From contig CM053800.1 in NCBI GenBank assembly GCA_028671895.1, forward strand, positions 23,209,886-23,273,885: a DNA stretch of 64,000 nucleotides, in the 5' to 3' direction. The stretch comes from Oenanthe sinensis (lineage: Eukaryota > Streptophyta > Magnoliopsida > Apiales > Apiaceae). Under the pieces are notes generated by a model. That model made no database searches. It was not told the origin of the DNA and was given only the letters and a program-made list of their open reading frames with translations. Below are positions 1 to 10,988 of the stretch, piece after piece; the stretch's first letter is position 1, and each line of letters starts with the position of its first letter. A program made the position numbers and the translations under genes.

Positions 1-1272
1 GCAGCTCATCTCGATTATGAGATTTGGCAAATGGATGTCAAGACAACTTTCCTAAATGGGAGTCTTGGTGATGAGATCATCTATATGCAACAACCAGAAG
101 GATTCATTAAGGAAGGCCAAGAGCATCTGATATGTAAGCTTAAGAAGTCCATTTATGGACTTAAACAAGCTTCTAGGTATTGGAATATTCGCTTTGATCA
201 GGTAATCCAGACATACGGATTTGATCAATGTCCAAGCGAGTCGTGTGTGTACAAGAAATGTGAGGGTAGTTCAGTGACTTTTCTAGTGCTATACGTAGAT
301 GATATTTTACTCATTGGAAACAATGTAGAGATGTTATCAGCGGTAAAGGCATGGTTGTTCAAACAGTTCGAAATGAAGGACTTAGGTGAAGCGGCATACA
401 TCCTTGGGATCAAAGTTATAAGGGATCGCAAGAAAAGGATGTTGGCTTTATCCCAAGAGCCCTATATTGATGAGGTATTGGCTCGTTTTAACATGCAGGA
501 CTCCAAGAAGGGTAACCTACCTTATAAACATGGAGTTGCTCTATCAAAGAAACAGTGTCCTAAGACACCAGAGGCGATAGAGAGCATGAAAGCGGTTCCC
601 TATGCTTCGGCATGCGGAAGCTTAATGTATGCAATGTTATGTACGAGACCTGATATTTGTTTTGCCGTGGGCATGGTTAGCAGATATCAGTCAAACCCAG
701 GACAGGAACATTGGAGTGCAGTAAAGGCTATACTCAAGTACCTGAGAAGGACTAAGGAGTATATGCTAATTTACAAGGCCTCAGATTTGTTACCTCTAGG
801 ATATACCGATTCATATTTCCAAGCAGATAGAGATAAGAGGAAATCAACCTCGTGATATGTGTTTACCTTAGGAGGTGGAGCTGTAATATGGAGGAGTGTA
901 ACGCAGAAATGCGTTGCTGACTCTACCATGGAAGCCGAATATGTGGCAGCTTTGGAGGCAGCCAAAGAGGCAATATGGTTCAGAAACTTTCTTTTGGACA
1001 TAGATGTGGTACCTAATTTGCCTAGGAGCTTGACAGTGTATTGTGATAACACTGGTGCTGTGGCAAATGCAAAGGAACCGCGAGACCATAAGGCAGCAAA
1101 ACACATCGAGCGTAAGTATCACCTTATACGACAATTCGTTAAGCGAGGAGATATTATTGTGACTGATATAGCATCAAAGGACAACCGGGCAGATCCTTTC
1201 ACAAAGAGCTTACCAGCTAAGGCTTTTGAGCAGCATGTGGAGGCGATAGGAGTCAGATGTATGGTCACATAA
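1..1272 (+). pseudogene. pol: copia pol fragment: reverse transcriptase C-terminal part and RNase H
   Basis: The reading frame is open from base 1 and continues to a TAA just after 1272. Visible RT landmarks are the MDVKTTFLNG segment near 31, KSIYGLKQAS near 150, and the catalytic YVDD at 292-303. RNase H follows, with the family segment around KSTS (ending at 852), MEAEYVAA near 928, CDNTGAVA near 1042, the HIERKYHLIR stretch near 1105 and the terminal ADPFTKSLPAKAFE block near 1190. A TGA at 853-855 interrupts the frame inside RNase H, at a position where family members have an ordinary residue. The frame resumes at once without a shift, so this looks like one nonsense mutation. Protease and integrase would lie left of the window. 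Confidence 0.93.
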
Positions 1273-1340
1273 TAGTTATTTAATTGGTAGTGGATTGCTT
1301 GTAATATAACACTGATATACTCAAAGAATAGCTTGAGTAT

Positions 1341-1351
1341 AAGTGGGAGAT
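1341..1351 (+). promoter_or_regulatory. polypurine tract of the copia element
   Basis: The tract AAGTGGGAGAT lies directly against the LTR start TGTTAAGG at 1352. Such a tract primes plus-strand DNA synthesis in LTR elements, and GTGGGAGATTG is the usual form in plant copia elements. Confidence 0.85.
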
Positions 1352-2504
1352 TGTTAAGGAGTATAATGAACTATTCGTTTGAAGTATATGACATTGTCTT
1401 TTTTTATTGAGAATCTTGAATGCGTATTTTAACACTGTTTGTATATTATATATTGTGGATAATCTAGTATCAAATGGGATAACAGAAGATTAGATTGTCA
1501 GTGTCTATATATAATATAATAAATGTTCACAGTTTAAGTGGAGTTAAACAAACCACTGGAATGACTGAAGTATTATTTGGAAATAATCTATCTTGATTAT
1601 TGAATAATACTTGTATGCTTTGTGTATATTGAACGGGATTAAAATATTAGAATTGTTCTTCTATTCTGATAATAAAGAAGAACTAAGATTCTATAATATT
1701 ATTATTGCTTAGGTTCTTAATCCGGATACAGTGATTGACACTTGTATGCAATGCACATGTTTTGATTCATATGTGATGTGATTTTTTGTTAATCACAATA
1801 TTATGTTTTGGACAATGACATTGCATACAGAGTGGGATATTGACTATAAAAGGAAACCGTGTCCGAAAATATTCGGGTGATGATGTCCTCTTGAAAGCTC
1901 ATAAAGATAATTATGCTTTAGTCCTGCAGGCAGATTTGTTCTTGCATAATTATAAGGTTGAGTGGATGATCAAGGATAAAAGATATTGATTAAATTAATA
2001 ATCAGAAATTAATTTAATTAATGGATATTCGATATCTTAAACATGGGGAATTTAATAAGCAAATAATATTGGAGCCGAATTAAATAATTAAATTACGGCA
2101 TTAGGAGAGGTAGTGCAAATATTAATTCTTTAGTGGATTGAATTAATATTTAATGACATTGGGCTTGACCCAGAATGTCATTGGAAGGCCCGACCTAATT
2201 ATCCAGGATCCCTACTGTAGCCTATATATTCATCTTATTCTCTTCTAGCTATGAGTTGGAAATACTAGGGTTTTTGTGAGCAGCCGTTCAAGGAGGCAAC
2301 CAAGAACTAGGGTTCCAAGATCTCAAAGCTTTGAGGCAACCTTGGGAGGATCGAAGGCCACACTTCACTCAAGGTGAATACGGGAATACAGTAGAAGACG
2401 TGGATTTGAATCGCTTGCGCCGTAGCGATTAAGGTTAATTTTCTATTCAAACTCGTTCGTTTTCATATCATAAAACGCAGCATCATGATTCGATTGTCCC
2501 AACA
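1352..2504 (+). repeat. 3' LTR of copia element (1153 bp)
   Basis: The LTR starts TGTTAAGG right after the purine tract and ends CCCAACA at 2504, giving short TGTT/AACA terminal inverted repeats. Beyond it the sequence is pure satellite. Within it are AT-rich U3 sequence, a TATATAT at 2223-2229, and downstream a U5-like stretch with AGGGTTTTTGTGAG. Only one LTR is in the window, so age cannot be judged from LTR divergence. Confidence 0.9.
2223..2229 (+). promoter_or_regulatory. probable TATA box in the copia LTR
   Basis: TATATAT follows GC-richer sequence and precedes a pyrimidine-rich stretch (CATCTTATTCTCTTC), the usual arrangement at a U3/R boundary. The reverse-oriented copia LTR at 51627-53222 has a matching TATATATA with a similar downstream AGGGTTT stretch, which supports the assignment. 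Transcription would start roughly 30 bp downstream. No direct evidence. Confidence 0.45.
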
Positions 2505-4375
2505 GAAACAACTTATAAACTCTTGTAGGATCATTCTTGGCTCATTTAAACATGAAAATAATTCATAACAACATCTTACTTCATTCTTGACTCGTTCGAA
2601 CTTGGAAACAACTTGTAGCTTCATTCTTGACTCGTTTGAACATGGTAACAAATTGTAAACTCTTGTAGGATCATTCTTAGCTCATTTGAACATGAAAACA
2701 ATTTATAACAACTTGAGACTTCATTCTTGACTCGTTCGAACTTGTAAACAACTTTTAGCTTCATTATTGACTCGTTTGAACTTGGAAACAACTTGTAAAC
2801 TCTTGTAGGATCACTCTTGGCTCATTTGAACATGAAAACAATTCATAACAACTTCTTACTTCACTCTTGGCTGATTTGAACATGCAAACAATTTATAAAA
2901 ACTTGAGACTTTATTCTTGACTCGTTCGAATTTGGAAACAACTTGTAGCTTCATTCTTGACTCGTTTGAACATGGTAACAAATTGTAAACTCTTGTTGGA
3001 TCATTCTTTGCTCATTTGACCATGAAAACAATTTATAAAAACTTGAGACTTCATTCTTGACTCGTTCGATCTTATAAACAACTTATAGCTTCATTATTGA
3101 CTCGTTTGAAAATGGAAACAACTTGTAAACTCTTGTAGGATCATTCTTGGCTCATTTAAACATGAAAATAATTCATAACAACATCTTACTTCATTCTTGA
3201 CTCGTTCGAACTTGGAAACAACTTGTAGCTTCATTCTTGACTCGTTTGAACATGGTAACAAATTGTAAACTCTTGTAGGATCATTCTTTGCTCATTTGAC
3301 CATGAAAACAATTTATAAAAACTTGAGACTTCATTCTTGACTCGTTCGAACTTATAAACAACTTTTAGCTTCATTATTGACTCGTTTGAACTTGGAAACA
3401 ACTTGTAAACTCTTGTAGGATCACTCTTGGCTCATTTGAACATGAAAACAATTCATAACAACTTCTTACTTCATTCTTGACTCGTTCGAACTTGGAAACA
3501 ACTTGTAATTTCATTCTTGACTCGTTTGGACATAGAAACAACTAGTAAACTCCTGTAGGATTATTCTTGGCTCAATTGAACATGAAAAAAATACATAAAA
3601 ACTTCTGACTTCATTCTTGACTCGTTCAAACATGGAAACAACTTGTAGCATCATTCTTGACTCGTTTGGACATGGAAACAACTTGTAAACTCTTGTAGGA
3701 TCATTCTTGGCTCATTTGATCATGCAAACAATTTATAAAAACTTGAGACTTTATTCTTGACTCGTTCGAACTTGGAAACAACTTGTAGCTTCATTCTTGA
3801 CTCGTTTGAACATGGTAACAAATTGTAAACTCTTGTAGGATCATTCTTTGCTCATTTGACCATGAAAACAATTTATAAAAACTTGAGACTTCATTCTTGA
3901 CTCGTTCGAACTTATAAACAACTTATAGCTTCATTATTGACTCGTTTGAACATGGAAACAACTTGTAAACTCTTGTAGGATCATTCTTGGCTCATTTAAA
4001 CATGAAAATAATTCATAACAACATCTTACTTCATTCTTGACACGTTCGAACTTGTAAACAACTTATAGCTTGATTCTTGACTCGTTTGAACATGGTAACA
4101 AATTATAAACTCTTGTAGGATCATTCTTGGCTCATTTGAACATGAAAACAATTTATAACAACTTGAGACTTCATTCTTGACTCGTTCAAATTTGTAAACA
4201 ACTTTTAGCTTCATTATTGACTCGTTTGAACTTGGAAACAACTTGTAAACTCTTGTAGGATCACTCTTGGCTCATTTGAACATGAAAATAATTCATAACA
4301 ACTTCTTACTTCACTCTTGGCTCATTTGAACATGCAAACAATTTATAAAAACTTGAGACTTTATTCTTGACTCGT
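2505..4375. repeat. satellite DNA block 1, 140-bp monomer
   Basis: Tandem repeat with a 140-bp monomer made of three related sub-repeats. Sub-repeat A (40 bp) starts TCATTCTTGACTCGTTCGAA and ends with TTGTAGCT. B (50 bp) starts with the same TCATTCTTGACTCGTTTGAA and ends CTCTTGTAGGA. C (50 bp) starts TCATTCTTGGCTCATTTGAA and ends ACTTGAGACT. Example: A at 2721-2760. Some cycles carry an extra C (for example 2811-2860 followed by 2861-2910), giving 190 bp. Minus-strand ORFs here are by-products of a stop-poor repeat. No gene is present. Confidence 0.97.
4371..4375. repeat. target site duplication, left copy, LTR copy 1
   Basis: CTCGT lies immediately left of the LTR at 4376 and recurs at 5567-5571 right of it. 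Five bases is the normal copia duplication. The site is the start of the GTTCGAAC palindrome in sub-repeat A. Confidence 0.85.
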
Positions 4376-5566
4376 TGTTAGGAATTATAAGTTTTGATGA
4401 TAACAAATTACTTAGAATTTCAATAGGGACTCAAAATTATTTTATAACTGATCAATGGATATGACTTATAAATATCCATTGACTAGGAAACCAGTTATCA
4501 GTTGAAACTTGTTTATCAACTGATAAACTGGATTGTAGCATTGATTTATGTTTCACTATCAATTGATTGTATTACCTCGATGGATGCAATGATGTAGTCA
4601 ACTGATGTTATTGACTTCAATTTCTAGCTTCTCAACAGATGTGAAGAATGGCTGATCAATTGTAAATATTCTAAGTCAGAATTCTCACAAGTGAAGTGAT
4701 CAACTGATGTTGAAGTCGATGGATGAAGACACTACTCAACGGATGAAAGCTATCAACTGATACAAGTCATCAATGGATAATTACAGTCAACGGATAAAGA
4801 ACCATCAATGGATAAGGAGTCGATGGATAACTCAATTATCCATCGACACATCAACTGATCAACAGATATCCTATCCATCGATGGATAAGCAAAGGTGAAT
4901 CAACTGATAAGCTTAACAGCATTTATCAGTTGATTAAAGTTTCCCTATTTAGCTAAATCCAGAAATTACGGGAACAGTGCAGAAACTGAATCATTGGAAG
5001 ACAGTCCTGTCAGGATTGTGAAGACTTTCAAGGCAACACAGCATCCAAGGAATATCTTAAGACAAAGACACTTCCAGAGCTAGTTAGTTCTACAAGGAAG
5101 GCTGTGAAAAGAAGCTAGTTTCTATTTTTATGTAAACAGTATAAATTGTAATATTATATTGTTATCAGTCGATAGAAAACTAGAGTAGTAGTTTTTGTAT
5201 AAAAAGCAAAAACACAGTAGCAAAGAAAAAGAGAAGTTTTTAGAAGAACTCAAGAAAAGCAAAGTAGAAAATCAGGCAGAACTTGTAATGCTATTCTAAG
5301 TTCTACATTCAACTTTATACGCAGCTTAGTATTTTTACTAAGATCAATTGAAAGCAAAAACTCACTAGTGGAAAAACAATCCACTAGTAATTTTTAATCT
5401 TGTTGTTTCTGTTTTCAACACTTTAGTTATCCAGTTCTTAGTTACATCAATCTTAATTAAACACTCTCATTGTACAAACTTATTTCCGCAAGAAGTTGAA
5501 TTAATTCTTAAGTTTGTATTCAACCCCCCCCTTCTCCAAACTTAGTGTACTTAGGGGCGAATAACA
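4376..5566 (+). repeat. Sirevirus-family LTR without internal region, copy 1 (1191 bp)
   Basis: Starts TGTTAGGAATTATAAG and ends GGGGCGAATAACA, with TGTTA/TAACA inverted termini and CTCGT duplications on both sides, so it behaves as a solo LTR. It is about 98-99% identical by eye to the 3' LTR at 18927-20118 (roughly 15 substitutions). Inside it are a dense cluster of TCAACTGAT/TCGATGGATA-type motifs (4446-4945), a TATAAAAAG at 5198-5206, a perfect 8-bp inverted repeat (5364-5371 with 5381-5388) and a poly-C run at 5524-5531. It forms part of a 2646-bp unit that is repeated next to it, so it need not be an independent insertion from copy 2. Confidence 0.93.
4446..4945. repeat. cluster of about 20 TCRAYNGAT motifs in LTR copy 1
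   Basis: Short degenerate repeats TCAACTGAT, TCAATGGAT, TCGATGGAT, TCAACGGAT and TCAACAGAT, plus their reverse complements, occur about every 20-25 bp. Adjacent forms make palindromes such as TATCCATCGATGGATA near 4879. Equivalent clusters lie in the other two LTRs (near 7092-7590 and 18997-19495). Clustered palindromic motifs are a known property of Sirevirus LTRs, though this particular sequence is one I do not recognise. Confidence 0.85.
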
Positions 5567-7021
5567 CTCGTTCGAACTTGGAAACAACTTGTAGCTTCAT
5601 TCTTGACTCGTTTGAACATGGTAACAAATTGTAAACTCTTGTAGGATCATTCTTTGCTCATTTGACCATGAAAACAATTTATAAAAACTTGAGACTTCAT
5701 TCTTGACTCGTTCGATCTTATAAACAACTTATAGCTTCATTATTGACTCGTTTGAAAATGGAAACAACTTGTAAACTCTTGTAGGATCATTCTTGGCTCA
5801 TTTAAACATGAAAATAATTCATAACAACATCTTACTTCATTCTTGACTCGTTCGAACTTGGAAACAACTTGTAGCTTCATTCTTGACTCGTTTGAACATG
5901 GTAACAAATTGTAAACTCTTGTAGGATCATTCTTTGCTCATTTGACCATGAAAACAATTTATAAAAACTTGAGACTTCATTCTTGACTCGTTCGAACTTA
6001 TAAACAACTTTTAGCTTCATTATTGACTCGTTTGAACTTGGAAACAACTTGTAAACTCTTGTAGGATCACTCTTGGCTCATTTGAACATGAAAACAATTC
6101 ATAACAACTTCTTACTTCATTCTTGACTCGTTCGAACTTGGAAACAACTTGTAATTTCATTCTTGACTCGTTTGGACATAGAAACAACTAGTAAACTCCT
6201 GTAGGATTATTCTTGGCTCAATTGAACATGAAAAAAATACATAAAAACTTCTGACTTCATTCTTGACTCGTTCAAACATGGAAACAACTTGTAGCATCAT
6301 TCTTGACTCGTTTGGACATGGAAACAACTTGTAAACTCTTGTAGGATCATTCTTGGCTCATTTGATCATGCAAACAATTTATAAAAACTTGAGACTTTAT
6401 TCTTGACTCGTTCGAACTTGGAAACAACTTGTAGCTTCATTCTTGACTCGTTTGAACATGGTAACAAATTGTAAACTCTTGTAGGATCATTCTTTGCTCA
6501 TTTGACCATGAAAACAATTTATAAAAACTTGAGACTTCATTCTTGACTCGTTCGAACTTATAAACAACTTATAGCTTCATTATTGACTCGTTTGAACATG
6601 GAAATAACTTGTAAACTCTTGTAGGATCATTCTTGGCTCATTTAAACATGAAAATAATTCATAACAACATCTTACTTCATTCTTGACACGTTCGAACTTG
6701 TAAACAACTTATAGCTTGATTCTTGACTCGTTTGAACATGGTAACAAATTATAAACTCTTGTAGGATCATTCTTGGCTCATTTGAACATGAAAACAATTT
6801 ATAACAACTTGAGACTTCATTCTTGACTCGTTCAAATTTGTAAACAACTTTTAGCTTCATTATTGACTCGTTTGAACTTGGAAACAACTTGTAAACTCTT
6901 GTAGGATCACTCTTGGCTCATTTGAACATGAAAATAATTCATAACAACTTCTTACTTCACTCTTGGCTCATTTGAACATGCAAACAATTTATAAAAACTT
7001 GAGACTTTATTCTTGACTCGT
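5567..7021. repeat. satellite DNA block 2, 140-bp monomer
   Basis: Continuation of the satellite between the two LTR copies. It is a near-exact copy of 2921-4375 shifted by 2646 bp; for example, the stretch at 4026-4241 recurs unchanged in translation at 6672-6887. No gene is present. The terminal CTCGT pairs (5567-5571 and 7017-7021) are the target duplications of the neighbouring LTR copies. Confidence 0.95.
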
Positions 7022-8211
7022 TGTTAGGAATTATAAGTTTTGATGATAACAAATTACTTAGAATTTCAATAGGGACTCAAAATTATTTTATAACTGATCA
7101 ATGGATATGACTTATAAATATCCATTGACTAGGAAACCAGTTATCAGTTGAAACTTGTTTATCAACTGATAAACTGGATTGTAGCATTGATTTATGTTTC
7201 ACTATCAATTGATTGTATTACCTCGATGGATGCAATGATGTAGTCAACTGATGTTATTGACTTCAATTTCTAGCTTCTCAACAGATGTGAAGAATGGCTG
7301 ATCAATTGTAAATATTCTAAGTCAGAATTCTCACAAGTGAAGTGATCAACTGATGTTGAAGTCGATGGATGAAGACACTACTCAACGGATGAAAGCTATC
7401 AACTGATACAAGTCATCAATGGATAATTACAGTCAACGGATAAAGAACCATCAATGGATAAGGAGTCGATGGATAACTCAATTATCCATCGACACATCAA
7501 CTGATCAACAGATATCCTATCCATCGATGGATAAGCAAAGGTGAATCAACTGATAAGCTTAACAGCATTTATCAGTTGATTAAAGTTTCCCTATTTAGCT
7601 AAATCCAGAAATTACGGGAACAGTGCAGAAACTGAATCATTGGAAGACAGTCCTGTCAGGATTGTGAAGACTTTCAAGGCAACACAGCATCCAAGGAATA
7701 TCTTAAGACAAAGACACTTCCAGAGCTAGTTAGTTCTACAAGGAAGGCTGTGAAAAGAAGCTAGTTTCTATTTTTATGTAAACAGTATAAATTGTAATAT
7801 TATATTGTTATCAGTCGATAGAAAACTAGAGTAGTAGTTTTTGTATAAAAAGCAAAAACACAGTAGCAAAGAAAAAGAGAAGTTTTTAGAAGAACTCAAG
7901 AAAAGCAAAGTAGAAAATCAGGCAGAACTTGTAATGCTATTCTAAGTTCTACATTCAACTTTATACGCAGCTTAGTATTTTTACTAAGATCAATTGAAAG
8001 CAAAAACTCACTAGTGGAAAAACAATCCACTAGTAATTTTTAATCTTGTTGTTTCTGTTTTCAACACTTTAGTTATCCAGTTCTTAGTTACATCAATCTT
8101 AATTAAACACTCTCATTGTACAAACTTATTTCCGCAAGAAGTTGAATTAATTCTTAAGTTTGTATTCAACCCCCCCTTCTCCAAACTTAGTGTACTTAGG
8201 GGCGAATAACA
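7022..8211 (+). repeat. Sirevirus-family LTR without internal region, copy 2 (1190 bp)
   Basis: Almost identical to the LTR at 4376-5566, with the same TGTTAGGAATT start and GCGAATAACA end, and CTCGT at 7017-7021 and 8212-8216. TATAAAAAG is at 7844-7852. Because flanks and duplication match those of copy 1 over the whole 2646-bp unit, it is best read as a duplicate and not as a second integration. Confidence 0.92.
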
Positions 8212-8652
8212 CTCGTTCGAACTTGGAAACAACTTGTAGCTTCATTCTTGACTCGTTTGAACATGGTAACAAATTGTAAACTCTTGTAGGATCATTCTTT
8301 GCTCATTTGACCATGAAAACAATTTATAAAAACTTGAGACTTCATTCTTGACTCGTTCGAACTTATAAACAACTTATAGCTTCCTTATTGACTCGTTTGA
8401 ACATGGAAACAACTTGTAAACTCTTGTAGGATCATTCTTGGCTCATTTAAACATGAAAATAATTCATAACAACATCTTACTTCATTCTTGACTCGTTCGA
8501 ACTTGGAAACAACTTGTAGCTTCATTCTTGACTCGTTTGAACATGGTAACAAATTGTAAACTCTTGTAGGATCATTCTTGGCTCATTTGAACATGAAAAC
8601 AATTTATAACAACTTGAGACTTCATTCTTGACTCGTTCAAACTTGTAAACAA
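8212..8652. repeat. satellite DNA block 3, short
   Basis: Three 140-bp cycles of the same satellite. The diagnostic variant TTCCTTATTG at 8381 recurs at 20848, and the whole block matches 20679-21119 at a constant offset of 12467. The satellite stops abruptly at about 8653 against gag coding sequence, with no LTR or primer-binding site between them. Confidence 0.93.
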
Positions 8653-8654
8653 CA

Positions 8655-10988
8655 TGTGTAAATGCAGACGGTACTCAAGCACCAGACAAACTCATTCCTA
8701 AATCTGTGAGTGAGTATACAGATGAAGATGAAAAGGAAGTACACAAGGACAAAAAGGCTATGAACATCTTGTTTAATGGTCTTGACAAGGACATGTTTGA
8801 CAATGTCATCAGTTGTACAACCTATAAAGAAGTCTGAGACACTCTTCAAACCCTCTGTGAAGGTACTGAGCAAGTAAGAAAGAACAAGATGCAACTCTTG
8901 ATTCAAAAGTATGAGGCCTTTCACTTCAAGGGTGGTGAAACAATAAATGATACATATAGTAGGTTTCAAAAGCTGTTGAATGAGCTTAAACTATATGGAA
9001 GAGTTTATGCTGTTGAGGACACCAACCTCAAATTCTCGAGGTCCCTACCCAAAGATTGGAAACCAATGACTGTCTCTATAAGGCAATCTCCTGACTTTAA
9101 AGATTATACTTTGGACAAGCTGTATGGCATCTTGAAAACTTATGAGTTGGAGCTACAGCAAGATGAGGAAATTGAGAAAAGTCAGAAGAGAGAAAAGTCC
9201 ATTGCTTTAGTGGTCAAGGAAAAGCAAGTTGCAGAAACAGATGAAGATGCTGATTTCAAAGAAGGGAAGAAAGAAGGTCATGGCAATGGTGCAAATTATG
9301 TTAGATATGATGAGTCTTCTACTGGTAAAGGAAAAGAACTTTGTGACAGTGATGAGTCACTCATCAAAGATGAAATGGATGAAATAGATGAGCATTTAGC
9401 TTTTCTATCAAGAAAATTTTCTAAACTCAAGTTCAAAAGGAATCCAATGCAAAGGCCTGGATCACAGTTCAGGAGAGACACTCAACAAGGCAAAAATCTT
9501 GTTGACAGAACTCAATTCAGATGCTTTAACTGTGGATTGGCTGGTCACTTTTCAAGTGAATGCAGAAAGCCCAAAGTTGAAAAGAGGTCAAAGTCTAGTG
9601 ATGGTATTGACTATAAGAAGAAGTACTTTGACTTGCTTAAACAAAGAGAGAAGGCTTTTGTGACAGAAGAAAAGGACTGGGCTGCTGAGGAGGATTCTGA
9701 AGAAGAAGAAGAACACATCAATCTTGCACTAATGGCCAATCAAGATGACCAAGAAGCTAGTTCATCCAGCAATCAGGTAATTTCTACAAATCTATCTGAG
9801 TTGTCCAAAGATGAATGCAATATTACTATTAATGAAATGTCTAATGAATTGTATAATTTACATGTCACTCTTAAGTCTTTGAACAAAGAGAACACTAGGC
9901 TCAAATTAACATTAGAAACTCTCACTGAAAGAAACAATTTCTTAGAGAGTGAGCTAGTGCAATTGGACAGACTCAAGATGGAAAACAAAGATGCTAGAAA
10001 TGAACTAGTTGACAGTAAAAAGGAAATAGAGAAGTTAAAAGAAAAATTAGAGGATGAACTAAGAACCATTGACAAGTGGAACAGGTCAAGTAAAGCCAGT
10101 AAGAAGATGAATGACATTCATGGAACAAACTCTTTCACCATGTTGTCTGAAACTCTTGAGAAAATAGCCATTGATGAAGATCAATCTTTAGAAAAGAAGC
10201 AATCGATTGATAACTCTGAATCAACTGATAAGAATTATCCATCGATTGATAATGCTATTCCAACGGATAATTATCCATCGATTGAGAAGTCATCAACTAC
10301 TAAGAAATGTGATATTAAAACTAAGTTTAACAGACCTATTAAATTTGTCAAAGAAAGTAGCTCCTCTGAATCTCAAATCAAAGTTGAAAAGGCTAATATA
10401 GGATTCTTATCTAAAAATCAGTTGAAAGAGAAATTGGAAAAGATAGAACCTAATATTCAGCCAAATGAAAAGAAGAAGAAAAATAGAAATGGTAAAGTAG
10501 GCATAAACAAGCACAACAACTACACACCTGACAAATATGCTCCTAGGAAAGTATGTGCTAAGTGTGGTAGTAAAAATCATTTATCTGTGCAATGTAAACT
10601 CACCATGCCTACAGCAACAAATGTACCTGCTGTACCCAACATGCATACCAATTCTGTTTTTCCTCATTTAGTTGATTCTCATGCTATTCATACTCAGTAT
10701 GCATCAATGCCTTATATGTTTAATCTATATCTTGCATTTGCCAATATGAATATGCCTGCTATGCCATGGAATATGCTTAACAATCTTCATGCACCAAATT
10801 TTTCCAATTCTGCAAGCATGAGCATTCCAAATATTAGCACTGAGAATTCTGAGGTAGGGAGACCAACACCTAAGGTTGAAGTGGAAGTAAAACCACCCAA
10901 ACCAAAGGTACAAAAATTGGAAACCAAGCCAAAGATAACAACTAATAAGAAAGGACCCAAGGCAACTTGGGTACCAAAATCAACTTGA
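8655..10988 (+). pseudogene. gag: Sirevirus gag (capsid/nucleocapsid polyprotein), broken
   Basis: The capsid-type domain runs from the truncated start through about residue 90 counted from the Met at 8889 (FHFKGGETINDTYSRFQ, LPKDWKPM). Upstream the frame extends to 8655 with one TGA at 8835-8837. A CCHC zinc knuckle (CFNCGLAGHFSSEC) lies at residues 212-225 and a second CCHC knuckle (CAKCGSKNHLSVQC) at 556-569. Between them are acidic stretches and a probable coiled coil at about 309-398. Residues near 440-470 hold Ser-x-Asp repeats encoded by the element's short motif. The frame ends in WVPKST and TGA at 10986. The gag N-terminus is lost at the satellite junction. Function in the family: RNA packaging and particle assembly. 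Confident as gag, and certainly not intact. Confidence 0.92.
10202..10288. repeat. TCRAYNGAT motif cluster inside gag
   Basis: At least six motif copies (TCGATTGATAA, TCAACTGATAA, CAACGGATAA and reverse-oriented ATCCATCGATTGA) lie within 90 bp. They are read in the gag frame as SIDN, STDK, PSIDN, PTDN and PSIE. They are the same motif as in the LTR clusters, placed inside a low-complexity linker. Confidence 0.8.

Larger units (their letters stand above)
1..2504 (+). mobile_element. Ty1/copia LTR retrotransposon, 3' part
   Basis: This is the 3' portion of a copia element that enters from the left window edge. In order it shows the C-terminal half of reverse transcriptase, RNase H, a short 3' non-coding stretch, a purine tract and a complete 3' LTR. 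The domain order RT then RNase H directly before the LTR is that of Ty1/copia. The LTR ends at 2504 and satellite begins at 2505 in mid-monomer, so the element inserted into the satellite array. The 5-bp duplication would be GAAAC (2505-2509), but the left copy lies outside the window. The coding part has one in-frame stop, so it is probably inactive. Lineage within copia is not certain. Confidence 0.93.
2921..8211. repeat. 2646-bp tandem duplication of satellite plus LTR
   Basis: Two head-to-tail units, 2921-5566 and 5567-8211, each contain about 1455 bp of satellite followed by a complete 1190-bp LTR. Internal satellite variants, LTR sequence and the CTCGT junctions all match at a constant offset of 2646 bp. 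The only LTR length difference I noticed is the poly-C run (8 versus 7 C). The two units are far more alike than either LTR is to the 3' LTR at 18927, so the duplication is younger than the LTR divergence. Unequal exchange within the array is the simplest cause. Confidence 0.9.

Noticed and set aside
4376..8211. Two independent solo LTR insertions at the same target
   Set aside because: The constant 2646-bp offset extends through all flanking satellite variants, so a single insertion followed by tandem duplication explains both.
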